A stretch of 64,000 bases of DNA. It comes from Seonamhaeicola sediminis (GTDB lineage: Bacteria > Bacteroidota > Bacteroidia > Flavobacteriales > Flavobacteriaceae). Location of the stretch: NCBI RefSeq assembly GCF_004358095.2, contig NZ_SMZJ02000003.1:186001-250000 (forward strand), written 5' to 3'. The number at the start of each line of letters is the position of its first letter. Position 1 is the first letter of the stretch. The notes under the pieces were generated by a model. It searched no databases. It saw nothing but the letters and a program-made list of their open reading frames with translations, and was not told where the DNA came from. Position numbers and translations under genes: made by a program. Below are positions 56,116-64,000 of this stretch, piece after piece.

Positions 56116-56568
56116 ATGAAAAAATTATTAATCATTACGACTATCCTAATAGTTAGTTTTACCGAAATTAATGCTCAAGTTGAGTTTAAGGTTATTACAA
56201 GTGTTGAATCTATTGTTCCAAATGGTTTAGGTAGATCCAGACTTATTTCCGCTAGTTCAGAAAGAGATTTTGAAGAATTTACTTCCGAACAATCCGAAGA
56301 AGATCACACACGAAACAAATCAAAACGCAATGAAATTCGTGTTAAAGACTTTGAAGAAACAAAGCTTTTAAACTTTTATAATATTGGTGGCATACGTTTT
56401 CAAAATATTGCTTCTAACGATGCGTTAATTTCCTCTAAAATTACATCTATGGTAGCCGAAGGTTGGGAATTGGCTTTTGTTACCAGTGCTGTTGAAAGTG
56501 ATAGCGGTAAAGATGACGGGCAGGGAATTTTTATTACACGATACATTTTTAAGAGAAACCTAGAATAA
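56116..56568 (+). CDS. Small exported protein of unknown function
   Basis: 150 residues from ATG at 56116, with a clear signal peptide (MKKLLIITTILIVSFTEINAQ, cut near residue 20); an ATG at 56044 gives a less likely longer start. The mature part is acidic then basic in the middle (SEEDHTRNKSKRN) and ends with GWELAFVTSAV... FITRYIFKR. Similar small periplasmic proteins occur in Flavobacteriaceae, but no function is known to me. Ends at a bidirectional terminator. Confidence 0.75.
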   Translation: MKKLLIITTILIVSFTEINAQVEFKVITSVESIVPNGLGRSRLISASSERDFEEFTSEQSEEDHTRNKSKRNEIRVKDFEETKLLNFYNIGGIRFQNIASNDALISSKITSMVAEGWELAFVTSAVESDSGKDDGQGIFITRYIFKRNLE

Positions 56569-56570
56569 CA

Positions 56571-56596
56571 AAAAGCCTCACAAATGTGAGGCTTTT
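56571..56596. terminator. Bidirectional terminator
   Basis: 12-bp perfect arms (56571-56582, 56585-56596) with a two-base loop. It lies between the exported protein (+) and the aromatic operon (-), which converge. Confidence 0.88.
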
Positions 56597-56613
56597 AAAT
56601 TTTCTATAAATAA

Positions 56614-57696
56614 TTATCCGTTTATAATCTTCTCTTGATGATTAATAGATTCTTGATGAATGGCTTTAAACATTTTAAGTATAAACTCTTCACTTAAGCC
56701 ATGATCTTGACCTTCCAACACCATTCTTCCTAAAATTTCGTTCCAACGCTTACTTTGTAAAACAGCAACGTTTTTCTCTTTTTTAAGCTTACCAATGCCA
56801 TCTGAAGCTTGCATACGCTTACCAAGCATATCAATAATTTGATTATCTATAACATCAATCTGCGCTCTTAAATTACCCAACTTGCTATTGTATTCTGCTT
56901 CAGGATCTGCCTCCTTTTTTACTTTTAAATCGCGCATCATTTGAATTAACATATTTGGTGTTACTTGTTGAGAGGCGTCACTCCAAGCATTTTCAGGATC
57001 ATGATGTGTTTCTATCATTAAACCATCAAAATTAAGGTCTAATGCAATTTGCGAAATATCAAATACCATATCTCTTTTTCCTGTAATATGCGATGGATCA
57101 TTAATTAATGGAATATCCGGAAACTTATTTTGAAACTCTATAGCCATTTGCCACTCTGGGTTGTTTCTAAATTTGGTTTTTTCATACGTAGAAAAACCTC
57201 TATGTATAGCGCCAATGTTTTTAACACCAGAACTATAAATTCTTTCAATACCTCCTAACCATAATGCCAAATCTGGGTTTACAGGATTTTTTATTAGAAC
57301 TGGTTTTTCTGTTCCTTCTAATGCATCTGCAATTTCCTGCATTATAAATGGGCTTACTGTAGAGCGAGCGCCAATCCAAAGCATATCAATATCATGCTCT
57401 AAAGCTAATTTTACATGTGCCGCATTGGCTACTTCTGTGCACACTTTCATGCCTGTTTCGGCCTTCACCTTTTGTAGCCACTTTAAACCCAATGCTCCAA
57501 CACCTTCAAACATTCCTGGTCTTGTTCTTGGTTTCCAAATACCTGCTCTAAAATAATTTACATCGGTATCTTTAAGCTCGTGAGCTATTTTTAAAACTTG
57601 CTCTTCAGTTTCGGCACTACAAGGGCCTGCAATTACTAGTGGATGGTTTAACTTCATATCATCTAACCATGCTCTCATTTCTTTTTTGTTTTCCAT
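56614..57696 (-). CDS. Fused 3-deoxy-7-phosphoheptulonate synthase / chorismate mutase
   Basis: 360 residues. N-terminal DAHP synthase (type I beta: GPCSAETEEQVL, KPRTRPGMFEGVG, DPSHITGKRDMV) joined to a C-terminal AroQ chorismate mutase from about residue 265 (LRAQIDVIDNQIIDMLGKRM). It therefore catalyses both the entry step of the shikimate pathway and the branch to prephenate, common in Bacteroidota. Last gene of the operon. Confidence 0.94.
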   Translation of the reverse strand: MENKKEMRAWLDDMKLNHPLVIAGPCSAETEEQVLKIAHELKDTDVNYFRAGIWKPRTRPGMFEGVGALGLKWLQKVKAETGMKVCTEVANAAHVKLALEHDIDMLWIGARSTVSPFIMQEIADALEGTEKPVLIKNPVNPDLALWLGGIERIYSSGVKNIGAIHRGFSTYEKTKFRNNPEWQMAIEFQNKFPDIPLINDPSHITGKRDMVFDISQIALDLNFDGLMIETHHDPENAWSDASQQVTPNMLIQMMRDLKVKKEADPEAEYNSKLGNLRAQIDVIDNQIIDMLGKRMQASDGIGKLKKEKNVAVLQSKRWNEILGRMVLEGQDHGLSEEFILKMFKAIHQESINHQEKIING

Positions 57697-57707
57697 AATT
57701 GTTACTC

Positions 57708-58559
57708 TTAACTAATTCCGTTTAATATGTCTTTAATATGATTTGTATCTCTCATCTCATTAAAAATAGCTTCAAAGTTATCTTGTTTCATTAGCTCTTT
57801 AAAATGAGAAAGGTTATTTATATACTCTTCTAATGTTTCAATTACATTCTCTTTATTTTGTTTAAAAATGGGTGTCCACATTTCTGGTGAACTTTTAGCA
57901 AGCCTTACTGTTGAAGCAAATCCACTACCAGCCATATCAAAAATATCACGCTCATTCTTTTCTTTTTCAATAACTGTTTTTCCTAACATGAAAGAACTTA
58001 TGTGCGATAAATGCGACACATAAGCAATGTGTTTATCATGTGCTTCAGGATTCATATAACGGATACGCATACCTAGAGATTTGAAAATCTCTAGTGCTTG
58101 TTCTTGAAGCTTGAAAGCCGTTTTTTCTACTTCACAAATAATATTGGTTTTACCTTCAAACAATCCGTTAATAGCAGCACTTGGACCAGAATGTTCTGTA
58201 CCTGCAATGGGGTGTGCCGCTAAAAAATTTCTTCGTTTTGGATGATTCTCAACCGCTTTACAAATAGCTTCCTTTGTTGAGCCTGCATCTATTACCAATC
58301 CGTCATCTGATACTTTATCTAAAATGGTTGGTAATAATTTTACAGTAGCATCAACAGGTATAGATACAATCACCATATCTGCTTTATCAATATCATCTAA
58401 AGTAGCTTTCTTATCAATCAACCCTAAAGTTAATGCTTCCTCTAGTGTTGAGTCTTTTCTACTAATACCATGATTAACCACATTGGGGTTCTGCTTCTTG
58501 ATATCTTTAGCAAGACTTCCTCCTATTAGCCCTATGCCTATAAAGTAAATATTCTTCAT
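57708..58559 (-). CDS. tyrA: Prephenate dehydrogenase
   Basis: 283 residues. Rossmann motif IGIGLIGGSLAKDI and HPIAGTEHSGPSAA, the prephenate-binding block. It makes 4-hydroxyphenylpyruvate for tyrosine with NAD(P). It has no ACT domain, so tyrosine control is likely at the leader. Between the aminotransferase gene (one base apart) and the fused enzyme. Confidence 0.93.
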   Translation of the reverse strand: MKNIYFIGIGLIGGSLAKDIKKQNPNVVNHGISRKDSTLEEALTLGLIDKKATLDDIDKADMVIVSIPVDATVKLLPTILDKVSDDGLVIDAGSTKEAICKAVENHPKRRNFLAAHPIAGTEHSGPSAAINGLFEGKTNIICEVEKTAFKLQEQALEIFKSLGMRIRYMNPEAHDKHIAYVSHLSHISSFMLGKTVIEKEKNERDIFDMAGSGFASTVRLAKSSPEMWTPIFKQNKENVIETLEEYINNLSHFKELMKQDNFEAIFNEMRDTNHIKDILNGIS

Positions 58560-58560
58560 G

Positions 58561-59706
58561 CTACTTAATTCTTGCTATACATTCCTCTATATCTTCTGCC
58601 GATGCACAAAGTGAAAATCTAATATAGCCTTCTCCTTGGCTACCAAAAATAGTGCCTGGTGTGATAAAAACATGATTGTTTTTTAACACAGTGTCTATAA
58701 ATTCTTCAGATTTTAGGTTTGCGGGTAATTTAGCCCACACAAACATACCTGTTGCATTTTTGTCATAAGTACAGTTAAGAGTATCTGCTAATTTCCAAAT
58801 TAAATCACGGCGCTTTTTATATACACTGTTTAAGGTTACATACCACATTTTAGAGCATTTCAATGCTTGAATAGCACCTTTTTGAATACCGTAAAACATG
58901 CCAGAATCCATGTTACTTTTAACTTTCAACACATTACTTATAAGCTCACTACTTCCTAGCACCATACCAACGCGCCATCCTGCCATATTAAAGGTTTTGC
59001 TTAATGAATTCAACTCTAAAGAAACCTCTTTAGCACCTTCAATATTGAGAATACTCATTGGATTCTCGTTAAGCACAAAACTGTATGGGTTATCGTTAAC
59101 AATTAAAATATTATGTCGCTTTGCGAAAGCCACTAAACTCTTAAAAGCTATTTTAGATGGTTGAGCTCCCGTTGGCATATGCGGGTAATTAACCCACATT
59201 AGTTTTACTTTGCTCAAATCTAAACTTTGAAGCGCATTAATATCTGGCAGCCAATTATTGGTAGCATCTAATTTATAAAAAACTGGTTTAGCTCCTACCA
59301 ACCTAGTAACAGATTGGTATGTTGGATAACCTGGATTTGGAATTAAAACCTCATCACCTTCATTTAAGTAAGCCATAGAGATATGCATAATCCCTTCTTT
59401 ACTACCCATTAAAGGAAGAATCTCAGAGTTAGGATTCAAACGCACCGAAAAATGCTCTTTATAAAATGCTGCCATTGCTTCTCTAAGCTCTGGCAACCCT
59501 TGATAACTTTGATATTTATGAGCACTAGCATCATGTAAGCTACCTGATATAGCCTCAATCACTTTTTGTGGTGGTTGCATATCAGGGCTTCCTATACCCA
59601 AATTAATGACCTGATTACCATTGGCAATCATTTGGTTTACCTCCCTTAATTTTCTTGAGAAGTAGTATTCTTCAACGGTATGTAATCTGTTTGCTACTTC
59701 AATCAT
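58561..59706 (-). CDS. Class I/II aminotransferase, probable aromatic aminotransferase
   Basis: 381 residues. PLP lysine in LNSLSKTFNMAGWRVG. Position between pheA and tyrA suggests it makes phenylalanine and tyrosine from the oxo-acids; the sequence alone does not fix the substrate. ATGA overlap with pheA. Confidence 0.87.
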   Translation of the reverse strand: MIEVANRLHTVEEYYFSRKLREVNQMIANGNQVINLGIGSPDMQPPQKVIEAISGSLHDASAHKYQSYQGLPELREAMAAFYKEHFSVRLNPNSEILPLMGSKEGIMHISMAYLNEGDEVLIPNPGYPTYQSVTRLVGAKPVFYKLDATNNWLPDINALQSLDLSKVKLMWVNYPHMPTGAQPSKIAFKSLVAFAKRHNILIVNDNPYSFVLNENPMSILNIEGAKEVSLELNSLSKTFNMAGWRVGMVLGSSELISNVLKVKSNMDSGMFYGIQKGAIQALKCSKMWYVTLNSVYKKRRDLIWKLADTLNCTYDKNATGMFVWAKLPANLKSEEFIDTVLKNNHVFITPGTIFGSQGEGYIRFSLCASAEDIEECIARIK

Positions 59707-60530
59707 AACTTGGCATTTTTATATTCACCCAATACCTTAAAGCCTTCGGCCATTATTTCAATTAATGATTTAGCCTTTTTATAATCACTGTATTCATTAA
59801 ATGTAATATCTACAAAAAAGGCATATTTCCAAGGAGTTTCAATAATTGGTAACGACTGTATTTTAGTTAAATTTAATTTACAATCGCTCATCACATTTAA
59901 AATAGTTGCTAAACTGCCTCTTTTATGATTTGCCTCAAACTTAATAGATGCTTTATTAATTTCGTTCTCAGGAACTTCAGAATTTGTGCGCTTTACAATA
60001 ACAAAACGGGTTTCGTTATGTCTTATAGTTTGAATACTTTTTCCTAAAATGTCCAGTTCAAAAATATCTGCTGCCAAAACACTAGCAATAGCTCCTATAC
60101 CTTTTAATTCACCATGTTTGATACGCTGTGCAACTTCTGCTGTATCCTTATCTTCTACCAACTTAATATGAGGGTATTGTTTAAAGAATTCTTTACACTG
60201 CAACAATGCCATAGGATGTGAATACACTTCTTTAATATCTCTTATAGTTTGCCCAGGCAACACCATTAAATTATGCTGAACATCAACATAATGTTCTCCC
60301 ACTATGTGCAACCCATAAGTATCAATTAAAGCATAATTAGGAATAATAGAACCTGCAATAGAATTTTCTAAAGCCATAATAGCCGCGTCAGATTCTTCAG
60401 AAATTAAAGAATTAACCACCTCATCAAATGTTAAACATTCAATATTATGAACCGATTTATCAAAAAATTGCTGTGACACAATGTGATGAAATGATCCTTT
60501 TACTCCTTGTATGGCAACCGTTTTAATCAT
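59703..60530 (-). CDS. pheA: Prephenate dehydratase
   Basis: 275 residues. Catalytic TRFVIVKR in the periplasmic-binding-like domain, then an ACT domain (GSLATILNVMSDCKLNLTKIQSLPI) that should sense phenylalanine. It makes phenylpyruvate. First structural gene; its ATG directly follows the U-tract of the attenuator terminator, so terminated RNA would end at the start codon. Confidence 0.93.
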   Translation of the reverse strand: MIKTVAIQGVKGSFHHIVSQQFFDKSVHNIECLTFDEVVNSLISEESDAAIMALENSIAGSIIPNYALIDTYGLHIVGEHYVDVQHNLMVLPGQTIRDIKEVYSHPMALLQCKEFFKQYPHIKLVEDKDTAEVAQRIKHGELKGIGAIASVLAADIFELDILGKSIQTIRHNETRFVIVKRTNSEVPENEINKASIKFEANHKRGSLATILNVMSDCKLNLTKIQSLPIIETPWKYAFFVDITFNEYSDYKKAKSLIEIMAEGFKVLGEYKNAKL

Positions 60531-60560
60531 AAAAAAAAGTCTCGATTTTCACCGAGACTT
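60531..60560 (-). terminator. Attenuator terminator of the aromatic operon
   Basis: Minus strand AAGTCTCG, 8-base loop, CGAGACTT then T run reaching the pheA start codon. GTCTCG (60553-60558 on +, read on -) can pair instead with CGAGGC (60597-60602), one G-T pair in six, just after the leader stop. Confidence 0.88.
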
Positions 60561-60596
60561 ATATTTAAATTTATTGTTCTAATTTATACATATAAC

Positions 60597-60602
60597 GCCT
60601 CG
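60597..60602 (-). promoter_or_regulatory. Antiterminator arm of the Phe/Tyr attenuator
   Basis: CGAGGC five bases after the leader stop codon, complementary (one G-T) to GTCTCG of the terminator 5' arm. Confidence 0.7.
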
Positions 60603-60607
60603 TTCCT

Positions 60608-60664
60608 TTAACTAAAAAAGAAATAATAAAAGCTAAAATATGTATAAACTACTGTTGTTCTCAT
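60608..60664 (-). CDS. Phe/Tyr leader peptide of the aromatic operon
   Basis: 18 codons reading MRTTVVYTYFSFYYFFFS, then TAA. Nine of the last 12 residues are Phe or Tyr, the products of the operon. On the operon's coding strand, 78 bases before pheA, followed by an antiterminator arm and a terminator hairpin. It should stall for lack of charged Phe- or Tyr-tRNA and allow read-through. No Trp codon, which agrees with the absence of trp genes here. Confidence 0.9.
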   Translation of the reverse strand: MRTTVVYTYFSFYYFFFS

Positions 60665-60675
60665 AATTACAGCGG

Positions 60676-60705
60676 CTAAAGTAGTTAATATTTTAAGAAA
60701 TCAAA
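60676..60705 (-). promoter_or_regulatory. Promoter of the aromatic operon
   Basis: Minus strand TTTG (60702-60705), 18 bases, TACTTTAG (60676-60683; one base off TAnnTTTG). Start expected about 6-8 bases before the leader ATG. Confidence 0.5.
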
Positions 60706-60763
60706 ATTGTAGAATTAATTTTTTATATTTTTTTTTGAAGTTTTAGTGATTTTATAGCAAAAC

Positions 60764-60794
60764 TTAGGTTACATTAGATAATCATTTAATTTTG
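60764..60794 (+). promoter_or_regulatory. Promoter of gldA
   Basis: TTAG (60764-60767), 19 bases, TAATTTTG (60787-60794), an exact -7 box; start of transcription about 10 bases before ATG at 60810. Confidence 0.5.
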
Positions 60795-60809
60795 TCTGAA
60801 ATTTTTATT

Positions 60810-61706
60810 ATGTCTATTAAGGTTGAAAATATTTCTAAATTTTACGGTAATCAGAAAGCCTTAAACAACATTTCTTTTAAAGTTAAAAACCCCGAAATTG
60901 TTGGCTTTTTAGGTCCCAATGGCGCTGGCAAATCTACCATGATGAAAATATTAACCACTTACGTAAGACCAGACGATGGAAACGCAGAGGTTAATGAGTA
61001 TGATATAAATAACGAAACCAAAAACGTACAGTTAAGCGTAGGCTACTTACCTGAACATAACCCATTATACTTGGAAATGTATATTAAAGAGTACCTCTCA
61101 TTTAATGCCAACATATACAAGGTAACTAAAGAACGTATAAATGAGGTTATTGAGCTTACAGGATTAACACCTGAAGTTCACAAAAAAATAGGACAACTTT
61201 CTAAAGGGTATCGCCAGCGTGTTGGTTTGGCAACGGCTCTTTTGCATAATCCTGATGTTTTAATATTAGATGAACCCACCACTGGCTTAGACCCTAACCA
61301 ACTGGTTGATATTAGAAACCTTATTAAAACTATTGGAAAGACAAAAACCGTTTTTCTTTCAACCCATATTATGCAAGAAGTAGAGGCTATGTGTAACCGT
61401 GTTATTATTATTAATAAAGGTAACATTGTTGCCGACAAAAAATTATCGGAATTACGTGAACAAAAAGAACAAACTGTTGTTGTGGAGTTTGATTATAGAG
61501 TTGAAGATGCTTTTTTAAAACAACTTCCAAAAGTTAAAAAAGTAATTAACACGTATGATTTTGTTTATGAAATTACATTTTCAACTTCAAAAGACATGCG
61601 CTCACATGTTTTTGATTTTGCTCATGACAACCACTTAAAAATTCTTCAATTAAATCAAAAAAATGCAAGTTTAGAGACTTTATTTAGAGAACTTACACAG
61701 TCTTAA
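60810..61706 (+). CDS. gldA: Gliding-motility ABC transporter ATPase
   Basis: 298 residues from the ATG at 60810 (MSIKVENISKFYG, the family start; a TTG at 60792 is unlikely). Walker A GPNGAGKSTMMK, signature LSKGYRQRVGLA, Walker B VLILDEPTTGLDPNQ. GldA works with GldF and GldG in gliding motility of Flavobacteriia. The other two subunits are not in the window; whether this strain glides is not shown by this gene alone. No good terminator seen after it. Confidence 0.9.
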   Translation: MSIKVENISKFYGNQKALNNISFKVKNPEIVGFLGPNGAGKSTMMKILTTYVRPDDGNAEVNEYDINNETKNVQLSVGYLPEHNPLYLEMYIKEYLSFNANIYKVTKERINEVIELTGLTPEVHKKIGQLSKGYRQRVGLATALLHNPDVLILDEPTTGLDPNQLVDIRNLIKTIGKTKTVFLSTHIMQEVEAMCNRVIIINKGNIVADKKLSELREQKEQTVVVEFDYRVEDAFLKQLPKVKKVINTYDFVYEITFSTSKDMRSHVFDFAHDNHLKILQLNQKNASLETLFRELTQS

Positions 61707-61896
61707 ATAAAAAATCACTCTTCTAAGATTCAGTTTCATTATTTATAATAAAGGTAAATTCAAAAAACCAATTTAGCTTTTATTAAAAATCATGACAAAA
61801 ATCATCTTTACAACAACATTGAGGCTTTAATTTTGTACCGTATTTAAAACAAATTAAAACAGGGAAGGGTACTTCTTTAATCAGGATTTAAAAAAG

Positions 61897-61904
61897 TATC
61901 TTTG
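61897..61904 (+). promoter_or_regulatory. -7 box of pta
   Basis: TATCTTTG, an exact TAnnTTTG, 20 bases before the start codon. A second exact box, TAATTTTG (61828-61835), lies upstream. Confidence 0.45.
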
Positions 61905-61923
61905 TAAACAACAAACAGGTATA

Positions 61924-64000
61924 ATGAGCAAAGGAATTTATGTAGCCACTATAGAGCCTAATAGTGGTAAATCGGTTGTAGTTTTAGGTCTCATGCGTAT
62001 GCTTTTAGGAAAGACTGCAAAAGTAGGTTACTTCAGACCAATTATTGAGGATGTTGAAGCTGGAGAAATGGATAATCACATTAACACCGTGATTTCACAT
62101 TTCGATATAGACATCAACTACAAAAAAACATTCGCATTTACCCGAAGTGAAGTTTTAGACCTTTACAATCAGGGTAAATCTGGAGATGTTATTGATGAAA
62201 TTATTAAAAAATACAAACGATTGGAAAATCGTTTTGATTTGGTTCTTGTTGAAGGAACAGACTTCTCTCATGAAAACTCTAGTTTAGAGTTAGATATCAA
62301 CATGTTAATATCTAAAAACCTCGGGTTACCAGTCATTATTGTTTTACATGGTGATGGCAAAAGCATGAAAGATATTGTGGATAGTGCTCAATTAGCACAT
62401 GACACCTTTAAAGAAGAGGTAGATGTGCTATCAATCATGGCCAATAAGATTAATAAAGAAGATGTTAAGGAGCTTAAATCTAAACTGGCTGAACGTATTA
62501 ATAATGATACCGATATTACTGTTATTCCAAAAATAAGAAGTTTAGCTAGTCCAACTCTGAAAGAAATTGTTAAAGCATTAGATGCTAAAGTTTTGTTTGG
62601 AAAAGACATGCTTAACAATCAAGTAGAAAATTTTGGAGTTGGCACCATGCAGTTGAGAAACTATCTTACGAAATTAAAAGATGGTTCTCTTGTCATAACG
62701 TCAGGTGACAGGGCAGATATTATACTAGGTGCTTTACAAGCCCATGCCTCTAAAAATTACCCAAAAATATCGGGTATTGTATTAACAGGTGGTTTACTTC
62801 CTGAAGAATCTATACTAAAACTCATTGAAGGACTTTCAAGTGTTGTTCCTGTTATTAGTGTTCAAGGAGGCACCTTTTCTGTTGCAAACGATATTGGAAA
62901 AGTGAAGTCTAGAATTTACGCTGAGAATTCTGAAAAAATAAGAACTTCTATTTCAACATTTGAAAATCATGTTGACACTGATATGTTGGCTGAACGTTTA
63001 ATTACTTTCAAATCGGATATATTCACTCCAAGAATGTTCCAATATAATTTGTTACAAAGCGCACTTAGGGATAAAAAGCACATTGTACTACCAGAAGGTT
63101 ATGATGAACGTGTCCTGAGAGCAACTGCCAGATTAGTAAATACTCAGGTGGTTGATATCACTCTTATTGGTGAACGAGAAAAAATACAATCGCGTATTGA
63201 AGAGTACGACATCCCACTTAATTTAAACGATGTTAATGTAGTATTCCCCACCCAATCTGAACATTTTGATGATTATGTAGACACCCTTTATGAACTTAGA
63301 AAACACAAAGGCGTAAACAGACAAATGGCTCAAGATATGATTGAGGACGTATCTTATTTTGGCACCATGATGATACACAAAGGTCATGCCGATGGTATGG
63401 TATCTGGAGCTATGCATACCACACAACACACATTACGCCCTGCGCTTCAATTCATCAAAACTAAACCAGGTGTTAATATAGTTTCATCGGTGTTCTTTAT
63501 GTGTTTAGAAGATCGTGTTTCTATATTTGGTGACTGTGCCATCAATCCAAATCCTAATGCAGAACAATTAGCAGAAATAGCTATTTCATCTGCAAAAACC
63601 GCCTTAGATTTTGGTATAGAACCTAAAGTTGCCATGTTATCATATTCCTCAGGTGCTTCTGGAAAAGGTGAAGATGTTGATAAAGTTAGAAAAGCAACAG
63701 AAATTGCTAAGTCTATCGCTCCTGATTTAAAAATTGAAGGTCCTATTCAATATGATGCTGCGGTTGATAAACGCATTGGAAAAAGTAAATTACCAGATTC
63801 TGAGGTCGCTGGTGAAGCCAGCGTGTTGATTTTCCCAGATTTAAATACTGGAAACAATACCTATAAAGCGGTACAACGAGAAACAGGTGCATTAGCTATC
63901 GGCCCTATGTTACAAGGTTTAAACAAACCTGTTAACGATTTAAGTAGAGGCTGCACATCAGATGATATTTATAGCACCGTAATAATAACAGCCATTCAAG
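61924..64000 (+). CDS. pta: Phosphate acetyltransferase (cut by the window end)
   Basis: Starts MSKGIYVATIEPNSGKSVVV and is open to the end; 692 complete codons are visible, ending VNDLSRGCTSDDIYSTVIITAIQ, only a few residues short of the usual end of the long form (about 700). N-terminal P-loop BioD-like domain, middle DRTGG domain (near residue 220-330), C-terminal PTA domain. It interconverts acetyl-CoA and acetyl phosphate; ackA usually follows and would be outside the window. Confidence 0.94.
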   Translation, partial: MSKGIYVATIEPNSGKSVVVLGLMRMLLGKTAKVGYFRPIIEDVEAGEMDNHINTVISHFDIDINYKKTFAFTRSEVLDLYNQGKSGDVIDEIIKKYKRLENRFDLVLVEGTDFSHENSSLELDINMLISKNLGLPVIIVLHGDGKSMKDIVDSAQLAHDTFKEEVDVLSIMANKINKEDVKELKSKLAERINNDTDITVIPKIRSLASPTLKEIVKALDAKVLFGKDMLNNQVENFGVGTMQLRNYLTKLKDGSLVITSGDRADIILGALQAHASKNYPKISGIVLTGGLLPEESILKLIEGLSSVVPVISVQGGTFSVANDIGKVKSRIYAENSEKIRTSISTFENHVDTDMLAERLITFKSDIFTPRMFQYNLLQSALRDKKHIVLPEGYDERVLRATARLVNTQVVDITLIGEREKIQSRIEEYDIPLNLNDVNVVFPTQSEHFDDYVDTLYELRKHKGVNRQMAQDMIEDVSYFGTMMIHKGHADGMVSGAMHTTQHTLRPALQFIKTKPGVNIVSSVFFMCLEDRVSIFGDCAINPNPNAEQLAEIAISSAKTALDFGIEPKVAMLSYSSGASGKGEDVDKVRKATEIAKSIAPDLKIEGPIQYDAAVDKRIGKSKLPDSEVAGEASVLIFPDLNTGNNTYKAVQRETGALAIGPMLQGLNKPVNDLSRGCTSDDIYSTVIITAIQ

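Noticed and set aside
1-64000. CRISPR arrays, insertion sequences, phage genes, tRNA or rRNA genes
   Set aside because: No regularly spaced repeats, transposase or integrase motifs, CCA-ended cloverleaf sequences or rRNA-like stretches were seen when reading the intergenic regions.

Overview
The window looks like chromosomal DNA of a marine-type member of the family Flavobacteriaceae (phylum Bacteroidota). Reasons: low G+C; promoters of the Bacteroidota type (TTTG, about 20 bases, TAnnTTTG) instead of E. coli-type -35/-10 boxes; few Shine-Dalgarno sequences; a gliding-motility gene (gldA); the Bacteroidota form of the arginine operon with an acylornithine carbamoyltransferase; and DUF3857, DUF1080 and SusD-era style lipoproteins. 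Genus cannot be fixed from the sequence alone. No rRNA, tRNA, insertion sequence, prophage or CRISPR array was seen.

Layout. 1-3970 (+): tail of an unknown gene, a polytopic 4Fe-4S membrane protein and two family 2 glycosyltransferases. 4038-6845 (-): three-subunit NAD(P) transhydrogenase. 6906-19469 (-): arginine/proline operon (GNAT, argG, argC, proC, argD, proA, proB, acylornithine carbamoyltransferase, argB, argE, argH) with a sialate O-acetylesterase at its tail. 19918-29453: a two-armed sugar-oxidation locus (five genes on -, an AraC regulator on -, three genes on +) that fits the 3-keto-glycoside route. 29469-29984 (-): azurin lipoprotein. 30027-37099 (-): ilvA, then ilvDBNC. 37722-38975 (+): metK. 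39607-42956 (+): ATP-grasp / alpha-E / transglutaminase trio. 42959-48478 (-): polyprenyl synthase, GGCT-like, rlmN, queA, aroA, MazG-type pyrophosphohydrolase. 48478-54396 (-): three DUF3857 paralogues. 54627-56026 (-): dtd, rsgA. 56614-60530 (-): aromatic amino acid operon. 60810-61706 (+): gldA. 61924-64000 (+): pta, cut by the window end.

The most interesting content is in the intergenic DNA. Three amino-acid operons each have, upstream, a short reading frame rich in codons for their own product: Ile/Val before ilvD (37407-37463), Phe/Tyr before pheA (60608-60664), and Arg before the arginine operon (19619-19690). The first two are followed by a U-tailed terminator hairpin and by a sequence directly after the leader stop codon that can pair with the 5' arm of that terminator. 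This is the architecture of ribosome-stalling transcription attenuation. All three leaders start only a few bases after a Bacteroidota -7 box. metK, divergent from ilv, carries a SAM-II riboswitch. The arginine operon also has an unannotated 27-codon frame whose stop overlaps the start of the first gene. Together the window shows a genome that controls amino-acid synthesis largely by RNA leaders.

The sugar locus combines a GMC flavoprotein with a Cys motif like that of FAD-glucose dehydrogenase, its small subunit, two DUF1080 lipoproteins, two TIM-barrel isomerase-like proteins, a Gfo/Idh/MocA oxidoreductase and an MFS permease. An azurin-type copper protein lies next to it and could accept the electrons.
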